The notes beneath the pieces were generated by a model. It made no database searches. It saw only the letters and a program-made list of their open reading frames with translations, and was not told where the DNA came from. A program made the position numbers and the translations under genes. From an uncultured Lachnospiraceae bacterium (GTDB lineage Bacteria; Bacillota; Clostridia; Lachnospirales; Lachnospiraceae): a DNA stretch of 64,000 bases. The stretch lies in assembly GCA_947630025.1 (NCBI GenBank), contig CANRFZ010000014.1:28119-92118 (forward strand), given 5' to 3'. Shown one piece after another: positions 51,552-59,970 of this stretch. Position 1 is the first letter of the stretch, and every line of letters starts with the position of its first letter.

Positions 51552-53636
51552 ATGAAGAAAAAGACTGTAACCATAACGGCCCTGTGTCTCGGCTTTAGTC
51601 TGTGTCTCGGCGCTTTGGCAGGCTGCGGCGCGGCGGGAGGAAACACGGCGGACGGAAATACAACAGAAAGTACCGCAGGAAATACGGCTGGAAATACAAC
51701 AGAAAATGCAGTCGAAAATACGGATGCGGATAATAGCGGCATCATGACCTTTCCGCTCCCGGACGGGCCGGAGGCATCCGAGATTTATGTGGAGCCGATC
51801 CCTGAGATCGCCGATGATTTTATCCGCGGCATGGACGCTTCTTCCGTGCTGGCGGAGGAGAATAGCGGCGTCACCTATTACAATTTTGAAGGGGAGGAAC
51901 AGGACGTTTTCATGACGCTGGCACAGTCCGGCGTGAACTATATCCGCCTCCGCGTCTGGAACGATCCATACGACGAGAACGGCAACGGTTACGGCGGCGG
52001 CAACAACGACTTAGCGACCGCGGTCGCGCTTGGCAGGCGCGCCACCCAATACGGCATGAAGGTCTGCATCGACTTCCACTACTCCGACTTCTGGGCAGAT
52101 CCCAAGCGGCAGCACGCGCCCAAGGCATGGGAGGGCATGACGGCGCAGGAAAAATACGACGCGCTCTATGCTTTTACCAAAGACAGTCTGACGGAACTGT
52201 TGGACGCCGGCGTGGACGTCGGCATGGTACAGATCGGCAACGAGATCAATAACGGTCTGGCGGGCGAGACGCTGTCTCCCACGGTCATGAATCTGCTGGT
52301 GTCCGGCAGCCGGGCGGTGCGGGAGATTTCCGCCGCTTACGACAGGGACATTCTGGTGGCCGTCCACTATACCGATATCGAGGAGGCCGACAAAATCAAC
52401 CTGATCGCCCTGAACCTGATGAACTTCGGCGTAGACTATGATGTGTTCGGCCTGTCCTACTATCCGTTCTGGGACGGCACGCGCGAAAATATGCAGACCG
52501 TTGCCAGAAACATCGAGGACAAATACGGCAAACAGGTGATGATCGCGGAGACTTCCTACTGCTACACTGCCGAGGACGGCGACGGCACCGCCAACAGTCT
52601 GTCCGGAACGGACGATCTGACAGAGGGCTATCCCGCCACGGTGCAGGGGCAGGCTTCCATGATCCGGGATATCTGTGCGGCTGCGCAGGAAGCCGGCGTC
52701 ATGGGCATTTTCTATTGGGAAGGCGCGTGGATACCGGTAGGCAGCGACGCAGCCGCCAACGCCCCGATCTGGGAAAAATACGGCAGCGGCTGGGCCAGCA
52801 GCTACGCGGCGGACTACGATCCCGACGACGCCGGACTGTACTACGGCGGCTGCTCCTGGGACAATCAGGCGATGTTTGACTTTACCGGTCATCCGCTGGC
52901 CTCCCTGAACGTATTCAAATATTTAAAATACGGCGCCACGGCTCCGCTGGCCATCGACAGCATCCCCGACGTCTATCTTTCCGCCGATGTGGGAAGCGAC
53001 GTCACGCTCCCCGCCCAAGTGGATGTCATCTACAACGACCGCTCCGCCAACACACAGGTTCCGGTCACATGGGACGAAGCGCAGCTTGCGGCCATTGACT
53101 CGGACCGGGAAGGAAATTATGAGGTGACCGGTACGGTCAATGACGGTGGCACCGTGACGGCGCACATCGAGATAAAACTGTTGAACCACGTGCTGAACCC
53201 GAGTTTTGAGGAAGCGGATACTTCCATGTGGAAAGTGACCTACGCGGGCGAGCAGAATCCCACGGATTTTCAGGTCAAAGCCGACGACGCCTACACCGGC
53301 TCTACCGCTTTCCACTTCTGGTCCGAGGCTTCCGACATGGATTTTGCCATTGAGCAGACGCTCACCGGGCTGGAACCGGGCACCTACCGGCTGACCGTTT
53401 ACGCCCAGGGCGGCGATGTGTCCGACGACTGCGAGATGGCGCTCTATGCGTCCGCCGACGGCGGTGCGGAACAGACGGCGCCGTTTATGGTCACAGGCTG
53501 GGCGAACTGGCAGTCGCCTACGCTTTCGGAGATCAAGATCACGGACGGCACGCTCATGTTCGGCGTTCGTATGAAATGTAACGCAAAGAGCTGGGGAACT
53601 TTGGATGAATTTACCCTGAACAGGATCGGCGACTGA
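51552..53636 (+). CDS. Secreted endo-beta-1,4-galactanase (GH53) with Ig-like and CBM61-like domains
   Basis: A 694-residue lipoprotein. The signal peptide ends in the lipobox LAGC, followed by a Thr/Asn/Gly linker (GNTTENAVENTD). The GH53 domain (about residues 90-460) has RGMDASSVLAEENSG, IRLRVWNDPYDENGNGYGGGNNDL, FHYSDFWADPKRQHAPKAW, acid/base Glu in IGNEINNGL, and nucleophile Glu in MIAETSYCY. A bacterial Ig-like domain follows (about 475-550), then a beta-sandwich (LNPSFEEADTSMWKVTY... WGTLDEFTL) like the galactan-binding CBM61. It cuts galactan at the surface; GGGGAGGA precedes the ATG. Confidence 0.92.
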   Translation: MKKKTVTITALCLGFSLCLGALAGCGAAGGNTADGNTTESTAGNTAGNTTENAVENTDADNSGIMTFPLPDGPEASEIYVEPIPEIADDFIRGMDASSVLAEENSGVTYYNFEGEEQDVFMTLAQSGVNYIRLRVWNDPYDENGNGYGGGNNDLATAVALGRRATQYGMKVCIDFHYSDFWADPKRQHAPKAWEGMTAQEKYDALYAFTKDSLTELLDAGVDVGMVQIGNEINNGLAGETLSPTVMNLLVSGSRAVREISAAYDRDILVAVHYTDIEEADKINLIALNLMNFGVDYDVFGLSYYPFWDGTRENMQTVARNIEDKYGKQVMIAETSYCYTAEDGDGTANSLSGTDDLTEGYPATVQGQASMIRDICAAAQEAGVMGIFYWEGAWIPVGSDAAANAPIWEKYGSGWASSYAADYDPDDAGLYYGGCSWDNQAMFDFTGHPLASLNVFKYLKYGATAPLAIDSIPDVYLSADVGSDVTLPAQVDVIYNDRSANTQVPVTWDEAQLAAIDSDREGNYEVTGTVNDGGTVTAHIEIKLLNHVLNPSFEEADTSMWKVTYAGEQNPTDFQVKADDAYTGSTAFHFWSEASDMDFAIEQTLTGLEPGTYRLTVYAQGGDVSDDCEMALYASADGGAEQTAPFMVTGWANWQSPTLSEIKITDGTLMFGVRMKCNAKSWGTLDEFTLNRIGD

Positions 53637-53666
53637 GCCGGCGGCTGACTTTGGAATGGAGGTAGA

Positions 53667-54071
53667 ATGAAAATCACAGTGATAGACGGTCAAGGCGGCC
53701 GCATCGGAAAAACCATCATCGAGCAGATCAAAAAGAATCACAAAGACTTGGAGCTATATGCCATCGGCACCAACAGCATCGCCACATCCGCCATGCTGAA
53801 AGCCGGCGCCGACTACGGAGCCACCGGCGAGAATGCGGCGGTGGTCAACGCAGCCGATTCCGACGTCATCATCGGCCCCATCGGTATCGTATTTGCCAAC
53901 GCGCTTCTGGGGGAAATCACGCCGGCCATCGCTGCCGCGGTCAGCTCCGGCAGAGCCTACAAGATCCTGATCCCTGTCAACCGGTGCAATCACTATGTGG
54001 CAGGCTGCGCTGAAGCGCCTATGGGCGAATATATCCGCATCGCGGTGGAAAAGCTGGAATCCATGCTCTGA
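53667..54071 (+). CDS. DUF3842 family protein
   Basis: A small soluble protein of 134 residues with a Rossmann-like start (MKITVIDGQGGRIGKTIIEQI) and then YAIGTNSIATSAMLKAGADYGATGENAAVVNAADSDVIIGPIGIVFANALLGEITPAIA. It matches the DUF3842 pattern common in Clostridia; no biochemical role is known to me. It starts 30 bp after the galactanase stop with a good GGAGG, so the two are probably cotranscribed. Confidence 0.85.
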   Translation: MKITVIDGQGGRIGKTIIEQIKKNHKDLELYAIGTNSIATSAMLKAGADYGATGENAAVVNAADSDVIIGPIGIVFANALLGEITPAIAAAVSSGRAYKILIPVNRCNHYVAGCAEAPMGEYIRIAVEKLESML

Positions 54072-54103
54072 TACTCCGGACGGCGCTCATCCTACAGACC
54101 GCA

Positions 54104-54934
54104 TTATGACCGAATTTGCAGCCGTTTGGGATGGCCGGAAGCTGCAGGCCCGGTCTCATTCCGCATCCGCTTTTCCGAAGAAAAACCGTAATATTCTTTC
54201 CCATATTGATCCTGCAGAATGTGGATGCGGACGCGGAAGACATCTTCCAAAACACCGGATTGCAGTATCTCCTTAGAAGTACCGCACTGTTTCAGCCCTC
54301 CGTTTTCCAGCAGAACCATTTCATCCGCATACTGCAGCGCATGATTCAAATCGTGCAGAACCGCGACGACGGTTTTCCCCTCTGCCACCAGCTGCCGCAG
54401 CAGTTCCATCAGTTCCATCTGCGCGGATAGATCCAGATAGGTGGTCGGCTCATCTAACAGCAGGACGGGCGCGCCCTGTACCAATGCCATCGCCAGATAC
54501 GCTCTCTGCTTCTCGCCGCCTGACAACTCCGAAACAGGCTTCTCCCGAAGCTCGCTGATTCCCATGCGTTTTAATTCTCGGATAACCGTTTCCTCATCTT
54601 TCTGGGTATAGCGCCTCGGAAAGGCAAGATAGGGAAAACGGCCATGCAGCACCATTCGGAAAACGGAGAGACTGGCATCGTTCCTGCTCTGCGGCAAATA
54701 GGCGATCTGTTTGGCCATCTCTTTGTGCCTCCACTGTTTCAGCGGTTTCCCTTCCAGATAAACGCCGCCCCGCTCGACCGATGTCTGGCCAATGACAGAT
54801 TTCAAAAGAGTGCTTTTTCCGCTCCCATTGGGCCCCACGATTGCCGTCAGCCTGCCCTCTGCCGCTTCCCAGCTGATATCATGGATCACCGCTCCCTCTC
54901 CATAGCCCGCGCTGAGGTTTTCGCATCTAATCAT
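54104..54934 (-). CDS. ABC importer ATPase, FecE/BtuD type
   Basis: About 276 residues from the ATG at 54934, after GGAGAAAGAAAC. Walker A is GPNGSGKSTLLK, the Q loop IAYLPQSRND, the signature LSGGEKQRAYLAMAL, Walker B VLLLDEPTTYLD and the H-loop VLHDLNHALQ, as in siderophore, haem or cobalamin importers. It overlaps the permease by 8 bp. It is the last gene on the minus strand after the sulfur genes. Confidence 0.92.
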   Translation of the reverse strand: MIRCENLSAGYGEGAVIHDISWEAAEGRLTAIVGPNGSGKSTLLKSVIGQTSVERGGVYLEGKPLKQWRHKEMAKQIAYLPQSRNDASLSVFRMVLHGRFPYLAFPRRYTQKDEETVIRELKRMGISELREKPVSELSGGEKQRAYLAMALVQGAPVLLLDEPTTYLDLSAQMELMELLRQLVAEGKTVVAVLHDLNHALQYADEMVLLENGGLKQCGTSKEILQSGVLEDVFRVRIHILQDQYGKEYYGFSSEKRMRNETGPAASGHPKRLQIRS

Positions 54935-55928
54935 GTTTCTTTCTCCTTCTCCTGCTCCGCCCAAGCAGCAAATGTAAAAAGAACGGCGCGCCTAGGAAAG
55001 ACAACAAAATACCGGTAGGCATCTCATAGGGAGCCCAGACGGTTCTGGCGAGCAAATCGCATAGCAGAACCAAAAACGCGCCAAACAGGGCGCAAAAAGG
55101 CAGCATAAACCGGCACTCCTCTCCCACGATCCTGCGCGAAATATGAGGGGCGAGCAGGCCGACAAAGCCCAGCAATCCCGCGATACTGACAGATGCCCCC
55201 GCCAGTGCCGCCGCCAAAAGCAAAAATAAAAATTGAAAGAACGTTGTATGCAGCCCTACCGAAGAAGCAACCGTCTCTCCCAACGTCAAAACTTCCAATT
55301 CCTTTTCCAGCAAAAACACGGCTGCCGTAACCAATAGAATCAAGATGCCGGCCGGGAGCAGCACCTTTCCGTTCACGGACGAAAACCCTCCCAGACGGAA
55401 GCCGTAAGCGCTGGTCAGCGTATCGTCCCAAAGGATATGTACGGCATCCGCCATCGCGTTCAACAGGCTATTGACGCATACGCCTGCCATGATCAGCGTC
55501 ATACGGGACGCTCCCGTCTTTCGGGCCAAAGCATAAATAAACAACATGGCTCCGAAGGCGCCGGCAAAGGCCGCAAACGGCACAACCGCATAGCAATAGG
55601 GAAACAGGGCGCTGCACAGGACAACGGCCAGTCCCGCTCCGGCATTGACGCCTATGATATTCGGCCCAGCCAGAGGATTTTGTAATACATTTTGTATCAC
55701 TGCCCCGGAGACTGCCAGCCCGCTGCCTGTCAGCACGCAGGCCGCCATTCTCGGCAGCCTCACATGGACAAGAATATTTTGATATTCCGCTTTTCCGTCT
55801 CCCAAGAACGCATGAAACATATCCGCAGGGGAAATATTGACCGCGCCTGCGGATACATAGAAGATACATAGCAGTAGGTTGACCAGAAGCAATAGGAAGA
55901 TCCCCTTTGCCGCATACTTTCTACTCAT
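54927..55928 (-). CDS. ABC importer permease, FecCD family
   Basis: About 333 residues with roughly ten membrane helices. Conserved pieces are RLPRMAACVLTGSGLAVSGAVIQNVLQNPLAGPNIIGVNAGAGLAVVL, GFVGLLAPHISRRIVG and LLARTVWAPYEMPTGILLSFLGAPFFLHLL. The ATG overlaps the binding-protein stop as ATGA, so the importer genes are translationally coupled. Confidence 0.93.
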   Translation of the reverse strand: MSRKYAAKGIFLLLLVNLLLCIFYVSAGAVNISPADMFHAFLGDGKAEYQNILVHVRLPRMAACVLTGSGLAVSGAVIQNVLQNPLAGPNIIGVNAGAGLAVVLCSALFPYCYAVVPFAAFAGAFGAMLFIYALARKTGASRMTLIMAGVCVNSLLNAMADAVHILWDDTLTSAYGFRLGGFSSVNGKVLLPAGILILLVTAAVFLLEKELEVLTLGETVASSVGLHTTFFQFLFLLLAAALAGASVSIAGLLGFVGLLAPHISRRIVGEECRFMLPFCALFGAFLVLLCDLLARTVWAPYEMPTGILLSFLGAPFFLHLLLGRSRRRRKKHD

Positions 55929-56926
55929 GGCGTTTCCTGTTCCGGATAGAGGATATCTGCCAAGATCCGATAGCTTTCTCCCCATCTCTGATTCGGTTTA
56001 TTGTGAAACATATTTTGCGGAAGAATATAATAATGCCCCTGCTGCACGGCTGTCAGGTCATTCCACGCCGGATTGTCGGTAAGCATCGCTTTTGCGCTTT
56101 CCAAGCCGGGCCCTTCCTCTCCCATGGTGGTCAGGAAGATGTAGTCAGGGTTTGTCTCCAAAATAACCTCCATGCTCAGATCATTGAGCAGTCGCTGCTC
56201 CCCGTCCGCGATATTGATACATCCTAACGCTTTCAGCATCTCTCCCGTCATACTGTCGCTTCCCTTGGCCTTTACCCCGCTGGAGTAAGCGCGTAAAAAA
56301 AGAACGGTGGGATGGGAATCATCCTGTCTGGCAATCTGTTCGTCGATGGTTTCCGCTACCGAAACGCCATATTCCTCATAACAGTCGTTTCTTCCTGTCA
56401 GCTCCGTGAAAAACTGCAATACTTTCAAATAATCTTCAAAGGTTTCCACGGAAATGCAGACTGTCTTGATGCCCGCATCCTGCAGCTGCTCCCGGATCGC
56501 AAGCTGGCCTTCCAGATCAGCGGACAACATGGCGATTTTGACATCCGATGCCAGAAGGATTTCCATATTGGGATTTTTCAGGGAGCCGGCGCTCACGGTG
56601 GTATCATCCAGCGTGATCTGCCTGCCCTCATCATAGGCGTCTTCCGTGATCACGTCCGGCTTTCCTCCCGCCAGAGACCATATTTCCGCGTAACTGCCGC
56701 TTAGTACGGCCACTTTTGCATTTTGATCCGCAATATCTTTGATTTCTTCTTCCGTAAATGTGACCTGATTTCCCAGCGCATCCTCATAAATCAGCGCCGC
56801 ATCCCCGGAACCCGCCGCATGATCCGCTTGCTCTGTTCCCGCCATGCCGCATCCCGCCAAAAAAGCGCAGACGCTAATAAAAAGGACAAGCCTTTGAAGC
56901 GTTTTCCTGACTCTGGCTAAATCCAT
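55925..56926 (-). CDS. ABC importer substrate-binding lipoprotein (Fe/cobalamin type)
   Basis: About 333 residues. A signal peptide ends in the lipobox FLAGC. The binding fold follows (VTFTEEEIKDIADQNAKVAVLSGSYAEIWSLAGGKPDVITEDAYDEG... ETNPDYIFLTTMGEEGPGLESAKAMLTDNPAWNDLTAVQQGHYYILPQNMFHNKPNQRWGESYRILADIL). The start at 56926 follows GAGGAGCAACG, and that ribosome site overlaps the JAMM gene end. It could carry an iron chelate, cobalamin or another metal complex. Placement behind the sulfur genes hints at a cofactor for sulfite reduction, by inference. Confidence 0.88.
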   Translation of the reverse strand: MDLARVRKTLQRLVLFISVCAFLAGCGMAGTEQADHAAGSGDAALIYEDALGNQVTFTEEEIKDIADQNAKVAVLSGSYAEIWSLAGGKPDVITEDAYDEGRQITLDDTTVSAGSLKNPNMEILLASDVKIAMLSADLEGQLAIREQLQDAGIKTVCISVETFEDYLKVLQFFTELTGRNDCYEEYGVSVAETIDEQIARQDDSHPTVLFLRAYSSGVKAKGSDSMTGEMLKALGCINIADGEQRLLNDLSMEVILETNPDYIFLTTMGEEGPGLESAKAMLTDNPAWNDLTAVQQGHYYILPQNMFHNKPNQRWGESYRILADILYPEQETP

Positions 56927-56939
56927 AGTACGTTGCTCC

Positions 56940-57371
56940 TCATTCTTCCTCTGTGACATATTGAATTTCTTCTTTAGAAACCTCGGTATGGTTTTTGATC
57001 CGAAAGGCGTTCAGCACCGGATGCTCCCTGTCCTGCAGGGATAAGATCAGATAATCGGCGCCGGAATCGTGGGCCAGCCTCTTGTCTTCCTCGGAAGGTC
57101 TGGAGGGCGATTCCGGATGGGAGTGCCAGTTCCCAAACATCTTATACCCTTTCGCCCGCATATCTTTGATCGCGGCTAATTGTTCCTCCGGCTTCATACT
57201 GAAATGTTCCCTGCTCGCATCGGCATTCGTGAGAAGATAAACTTCCTTGACTGTCTTGATGCCGTCTTCCGCCACCCCTGCGATCAACCCGCACGCTTCA
57301 TTGGGCAGTTCCTTGACTGCATGACTGACCATCTTCTGATAATCTCTTTTTGTTATACGCAGCATAGCCAT
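56940..57371 (-). CDS. JAMM/MPN+ metalloprotease (sulfur-carrier deconjugase)
   Basis: A zinc protease of about 143 residues from the ATG at 57371 (AGGAG seven bases upstream). The JAMM site is complete: the acidic Glu in NEACGLIAG, then NWHSHPESPSRPSEED with HxH and the downstream Ser and Asp. Family members next to ThiS-like carriers (Mec+ in actinobacteria, QbsD, HcyD) remove extra C-terminal residues after the Gly-Gly. The carrier encoded two genes upstream carries such a tail, so this is its likely partner. Confidence 0.9.
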   Translation of the reverse strand: MAMLRITKRDYQKMVSHAVKELPNEACGLIAGVAEDGIKTVKEVYLLTNADASREHFSMKPEEQLAAIKDMRAKGYKMFGNWHSHPESPSRPSEEDKRLAHDSGADYLILSLQDREHPVLNAFRIKNHTEVSKEEIQYVTEEE

Positions 57372-57425
57372 CACGGTACTCCTTTTATCCTGTCGGCCCA
57401 CTTGATGCAAACCAGCCGCCGACAC

Positions 57426-58232
57426 TTATTTCCTATCACACTCTGCCTGTTCGTAGTCGATCAGTTCCGTAATCGTCGGATGCTCGCCGCATACCGCACA
57501 ATTATGCGTATCTTTCGGAAGTTTGATCTTATGAAACTCCATGGTAAGCGCATTATATGTCAGCAGGACGCCTGTCAGAAGCTCTCCTTTGCCGATAATA
57601 TATTTGATCGCTTCCATCGCCTGAAGGCTCCCGATCACGCCTCCCATCGCGCCAATGACTCCCGCCTGCTTACAGGTCGGCACCGCGTCCTTTGGCGGCG
57701 GGTTTTTGAACACGCAGCGGTAACACGGGCCCTGCCCCGGCACATACGTCATGAGCTGGCCCTTAAACCGTATGATCCCCGCATGGGAAAACGGCTTTTT
57801 CTCCATGACACAGGCGTCGTTAATCAAGAATTTCGCCGGAAAATTGTCGGTTCCGTCCAGAATGAAATCATATTCCCGAATCAGCTCCCGGATATTTTCC
57901 GAGGATACGAAAGTGCGGTAGGTATTCACTTTGACGTCCGGATTCATCTGCGCAATCGTTTCCGCCGCCGATTTCACTTTCGCCTTTCCGATATCCGGCG
58001 TGCCGTGGATAATCTGTCTCTGCAGGTTGGACAGATCCACTTCATCCGCATCCGCGATCCCTATCGTACCAACGCCTGCCGCCGCCAGATACATCGCCGC
58101 AGGCGCTCCAAGGCCGCCCGCCCCGATGATCAGGACTTTTGCCTCCAGCAGCTTTTTCTGTCCCTTTGCTCCCACTTCTTTCAAAATAATATGACGAGAG
58201 TATCTCTCCATCTGTTCATCTGTCAACGCCAT
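57426..58232 (-). CDS. E1-like sulfur-carrier adenylyltransferase (ThiF/MoeB/HesA family)
   Basis: About 268 residues from the ATG at 58232, after GGGAGGCGGATGTC. The nucleotide site is VLIIGAGGLGAPAAMYLAAAGVGTIGIADAD with DLSNLQRQI and DGTDNFPAKFLIND. The two zinc CxxC pairs are CYRC and CAVC, and the catalytic-type Cys is in PTCKQAGVIGAMGG. It adenylates the C-terminal glycine of the ThiS-like carrier so that sulfur can be added as a thiocarboxylate. It overlaps the carrier gene by 17 bp. It lacks a rhodanese domain, so sulfur must come from another protein such as TusA or from free sulfide. Confidence 0.93.
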   Translation of the reverse strand: MALTDEQMERYSRHIILKEVGAKGQKKLLEAKVLIIGAGGLGAPAAMYLAAAGVGTIGIADADEVDLSNLQRQIIHGTPDIGKAKVKSAAETIAQMNPDVKVNTYRTFVSSENIRELIREYDFILDGTDNFPAKFLINDACVMEKKPFSHAGIIRFKGQLMTYVPGQGPCYRCVFKNPPPKDAVPTCKQAGVIGAMGGVIGSLQAMEAIKYIIGKGELLTGVLLTYNALTMEFHKIKLPKDTHNCAVCGEHPTITELIDYEQAECDRK

Positions 58233-58437
58233 GACATCCGCCTCCCATGAAATAAAGAAATTCCACATTGTCCCCTTCTTGTAAAACAGTGTCCGCCACC
58301 TTGTCGGACGCCACAAATTCCTCATTGACCGACACCGTCACATACTCCGGCGTTTCCACATTTTCCAGCAGAATCAGCTCCGGCAGCGTCAGTCCTTCCT
58401 TTACCTCTTTTTTCTCTCCTGCCACTGTAATCGTCAT
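58216..58437 (-). CDS. ThiS/MoaD-like sulfur carrier with a capped C terminus
   Basis: A 73-residue ubiquitin-fold protein, MTITVAGEKKEVKEGLTLPE to EGDNVEFLYFMGGGCHGVDR. Ordinary ThiS ends in Gly-Gly; here six or seven residues follow (GCHGVDR), so it cannot be activated until cut. Capped carriers with a JAMM protease are known for CysO-like, Qbs and Hcy pathways, which feed cysteine, thioquinolobactin or homocysteine. The ATG at 58437 is not ideally spaced from AGGAGTGGG, so a start a few codons upstream is possible. It overlaps the E1 gene. Confidence 0.88.
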   Translation of the reverse strand: MTITVAGEKKEVKEGLTLPELILLENVETPEYVTVSVNEEFVASDKVADTVLQEGDNVEFLYFMGGGCHGVDR

Positions 58438-58515
58438 TTTATCATCCCACTCCTTTCTCATCCTGCGAATCAGCACTATTATACACAGACTTTTTGCACC
58501 TTGCATCTGCTTAGT

Positions 58516-58839
58516 TTATGAATTTAAATACTTATCCAGCCATTCTGTTAGTTCGGTCTTTTTCTGAATGCCGCTCTTTCTGTCCAACACCTCTCCGTTT
58601 CTGAATAAAATCAATGTCGGAGAGCTCATAACCTGATACGCTTCCGCCAGCTTTTCCTCATAATTGACATTGACTTTATAAACGGAAACGGTTCCCGCAT
58701 ACTCCTCCTCGATCTCGCCCAGTACCGGCGACAACATCTTACAGGGAATACAACTGTCCGAATAGAAATCCAGCAGCACGATCCCCGCCGCCTTCGTTAC
58801 TTTTTCTGCAAAATCCGTTTCGCCAATCCTTTCCGCCAT
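58516..58839 (-). CDS. Thioredoxin-like protein with CIPC active site
   Basis: A 107-residue thioredoxin fold. The active site is DSCIPCKMLSPVL rather than the usual CGPC, and the cis-Pro loop is SSPTLILFRNGEVLDR. The changed dipeptide should alter redox potential and partner choice. It overlaps tusA by one base (TGATG) and precedes the carrier gene, so it probably recycles a disulfide or persulfide formed during sulfur transfer. Confidence 0.9.
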   Translation of the reverse strand: MAERIGETDFAEKVTKAAGIVLLDFYSDSCIPCKMLSPVLGEIEEEYAGTVSVYKVNVNYEEKLAEAYQVMSSPTLILFRNGEVLDRKSGIQKKTELTEWLDKYLNS

Positions 58840-59090
58840 CAGTCATCCTCCTCCACTTTTTTCACATAAAGCGTATAAGTTCCGTCCTCGTTGTCTTCCA
58901 ATTTTAAGACCTGATGGCCCTCCTCTTTCATGCTTCTCGGAACGTTCTGCACCGGTTCTCCGTCATTCATACGGATCGCCAGAACTTCCCCGTCCTCCAG
59001 CTCGTCCAGACTGACCTTGGCCTTTACAAAGGTCAAAGGACAGACCTTATCCGTGATATCCACTTTTGCATCTGCTTTGATCTCAGCCAT
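58839..59090 (-). CDS. TusA-family sulfur carrier
   Basis: An 83-residue SirA/TusA-like protein from the ATG at 59090, after GGGAGGCATACG. The persulfide Cys lies in ITDKVCPLTFVKAKVSLDELEDGEVLAIRMNDGEPVQNVPRSMKEEGHQV. The motif is CPLT rather than the classical CPxP. It overlaps the sulfite reductase gene by 8 bp and thioredoxin by 1 bp. It is likely to pass sulfur between the reductase and the E1/carrier pair. Confidence 0.92.
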   Translation of the reverse strand: MAEIKADAKVDITDKVCPLTFVKAKVSLDELEDGEVLAIRMNDGEPVQNVPRSMKEEGHQVLKLEDNEDGTYTLYVKKVEEDD

Positions 59091-59949
59091 CGTATGCCTC
59101 CCTGATTGCTTTCCTGAATGCTTCTTCCCCTGCTCTTTGTATCGTAAAACGGAATCTTTCCCCCGGTTCTGCATTTTCCTCAAAGAATCGGATCGCCGCA
59201 TCCGCTACGCGGAACAGCGTCTCCTTATCCCGGATAATCGGAACAATATTTTCCCCTTTATAAATCTTGTTGCCAAACAACCCGCCGAAAGAAACGATAT
59301 AACCGCTCTCGCCCTTCCATGCGTCGGTGGGACAGGATTTCACACATCTCCCGCAGTGATTGCATTTCTCCCTGTCAATGACAATGCCGTCTTCTGTCGC
59401 AGTCAGGGCGTTTTCCCTGCAGGCTTTCACGCAGACGCCGCAGTTGATGCAGGAGGCTCTGTCATAGGACACCACCATGCCGCCTTTGACGCCCAGATCA
59501 TTCTCCTCCGCCTTCAGGCAGTTGTTCTGGCATCCGGTAACGCCAAATTTAAACTTGTGCGGCAGTTCCCTTCCAAAATAGCGTTCGTCAAGCTCTTTTG
59601 CCAGCGTATAGGTATCGATACAGCCGCTCGGACAGATCTCGGCGCCTTGACAGGCGGTGACCGTCCTGACTCTGGGCCCGCATACGCCCGGCTTTACCCC
59701 TCCTTTCGCCAGTTCTTCTCTGACCTTTTCAATATCATCGAAATGGACAAAAGGGATCTCCACGCCCTGGCGGGATGTCATATGCACATATCCGTGTCCG
59801 TATTTCTCCGCCACCTCCGCCACGGTTCTGATATTTTCCGCCGTAAGATTACCGCCCACCACCTGCAGCCTGAGTGAAAAATAGCCCTTCTGTTTCTGCC
59901 GCATAAAGCCGCCTTTTTTTAATGCCGCATAATCAATCTTTTCCGCCAT
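59083..59949 (-). CDS. Small siroheme sulfite reductase with ferredoxin domain
   Basis: A 288-residue reductase. The N-terminal ferrodoxin-like half (YFSLRLQVVGGNLTAENIRTVAEVAEKYGHGYVHMTSRQGVEIP) precedes the siroheme/4Fe-4S cysteines Cys100, Cys106, Cys140 and Cys144 (CX5C and CX3C). Two ferredoxin clusters follow (CINCGVCVKAC and CNHCGRCVKSC). This short architecture resembles AsrC-like and other anaerobic assimilatory-type reductases. It reduces sulfite to sulfide with electrons from ferredoxin. GGAAGGAGAGGGATC precedes the ATG. Confidence 0.92.
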   Translation of the reverse strand: MAEKIDYAALKKGGFMRQKQKGYFSLRLQVVGGNLTAENIRTVAEVAEKYGHGYVHMTSRQGVEIPFVHFDDIEKVREELAKGGVKPGVCGPRVRTVTACQGAEICPSGCIDTYTLAKELDERYFGRELPHKFKFGVTGCQNNCLKAEENDLGVKGGMVVSYDRASCINCGVCVKACRENALTATEDGIVIDREKCNHCGRCVKSCPTDAWKGESGYIVSFGGLFGNKIYKGENIVPIIRDKETLFRVADAAIRFFEENAEPGERFRFTIQRAGEEAFRKAIREAYDG

Positions 59950-59970
59950 GATCCCTCTCCTTCCTTTGTG

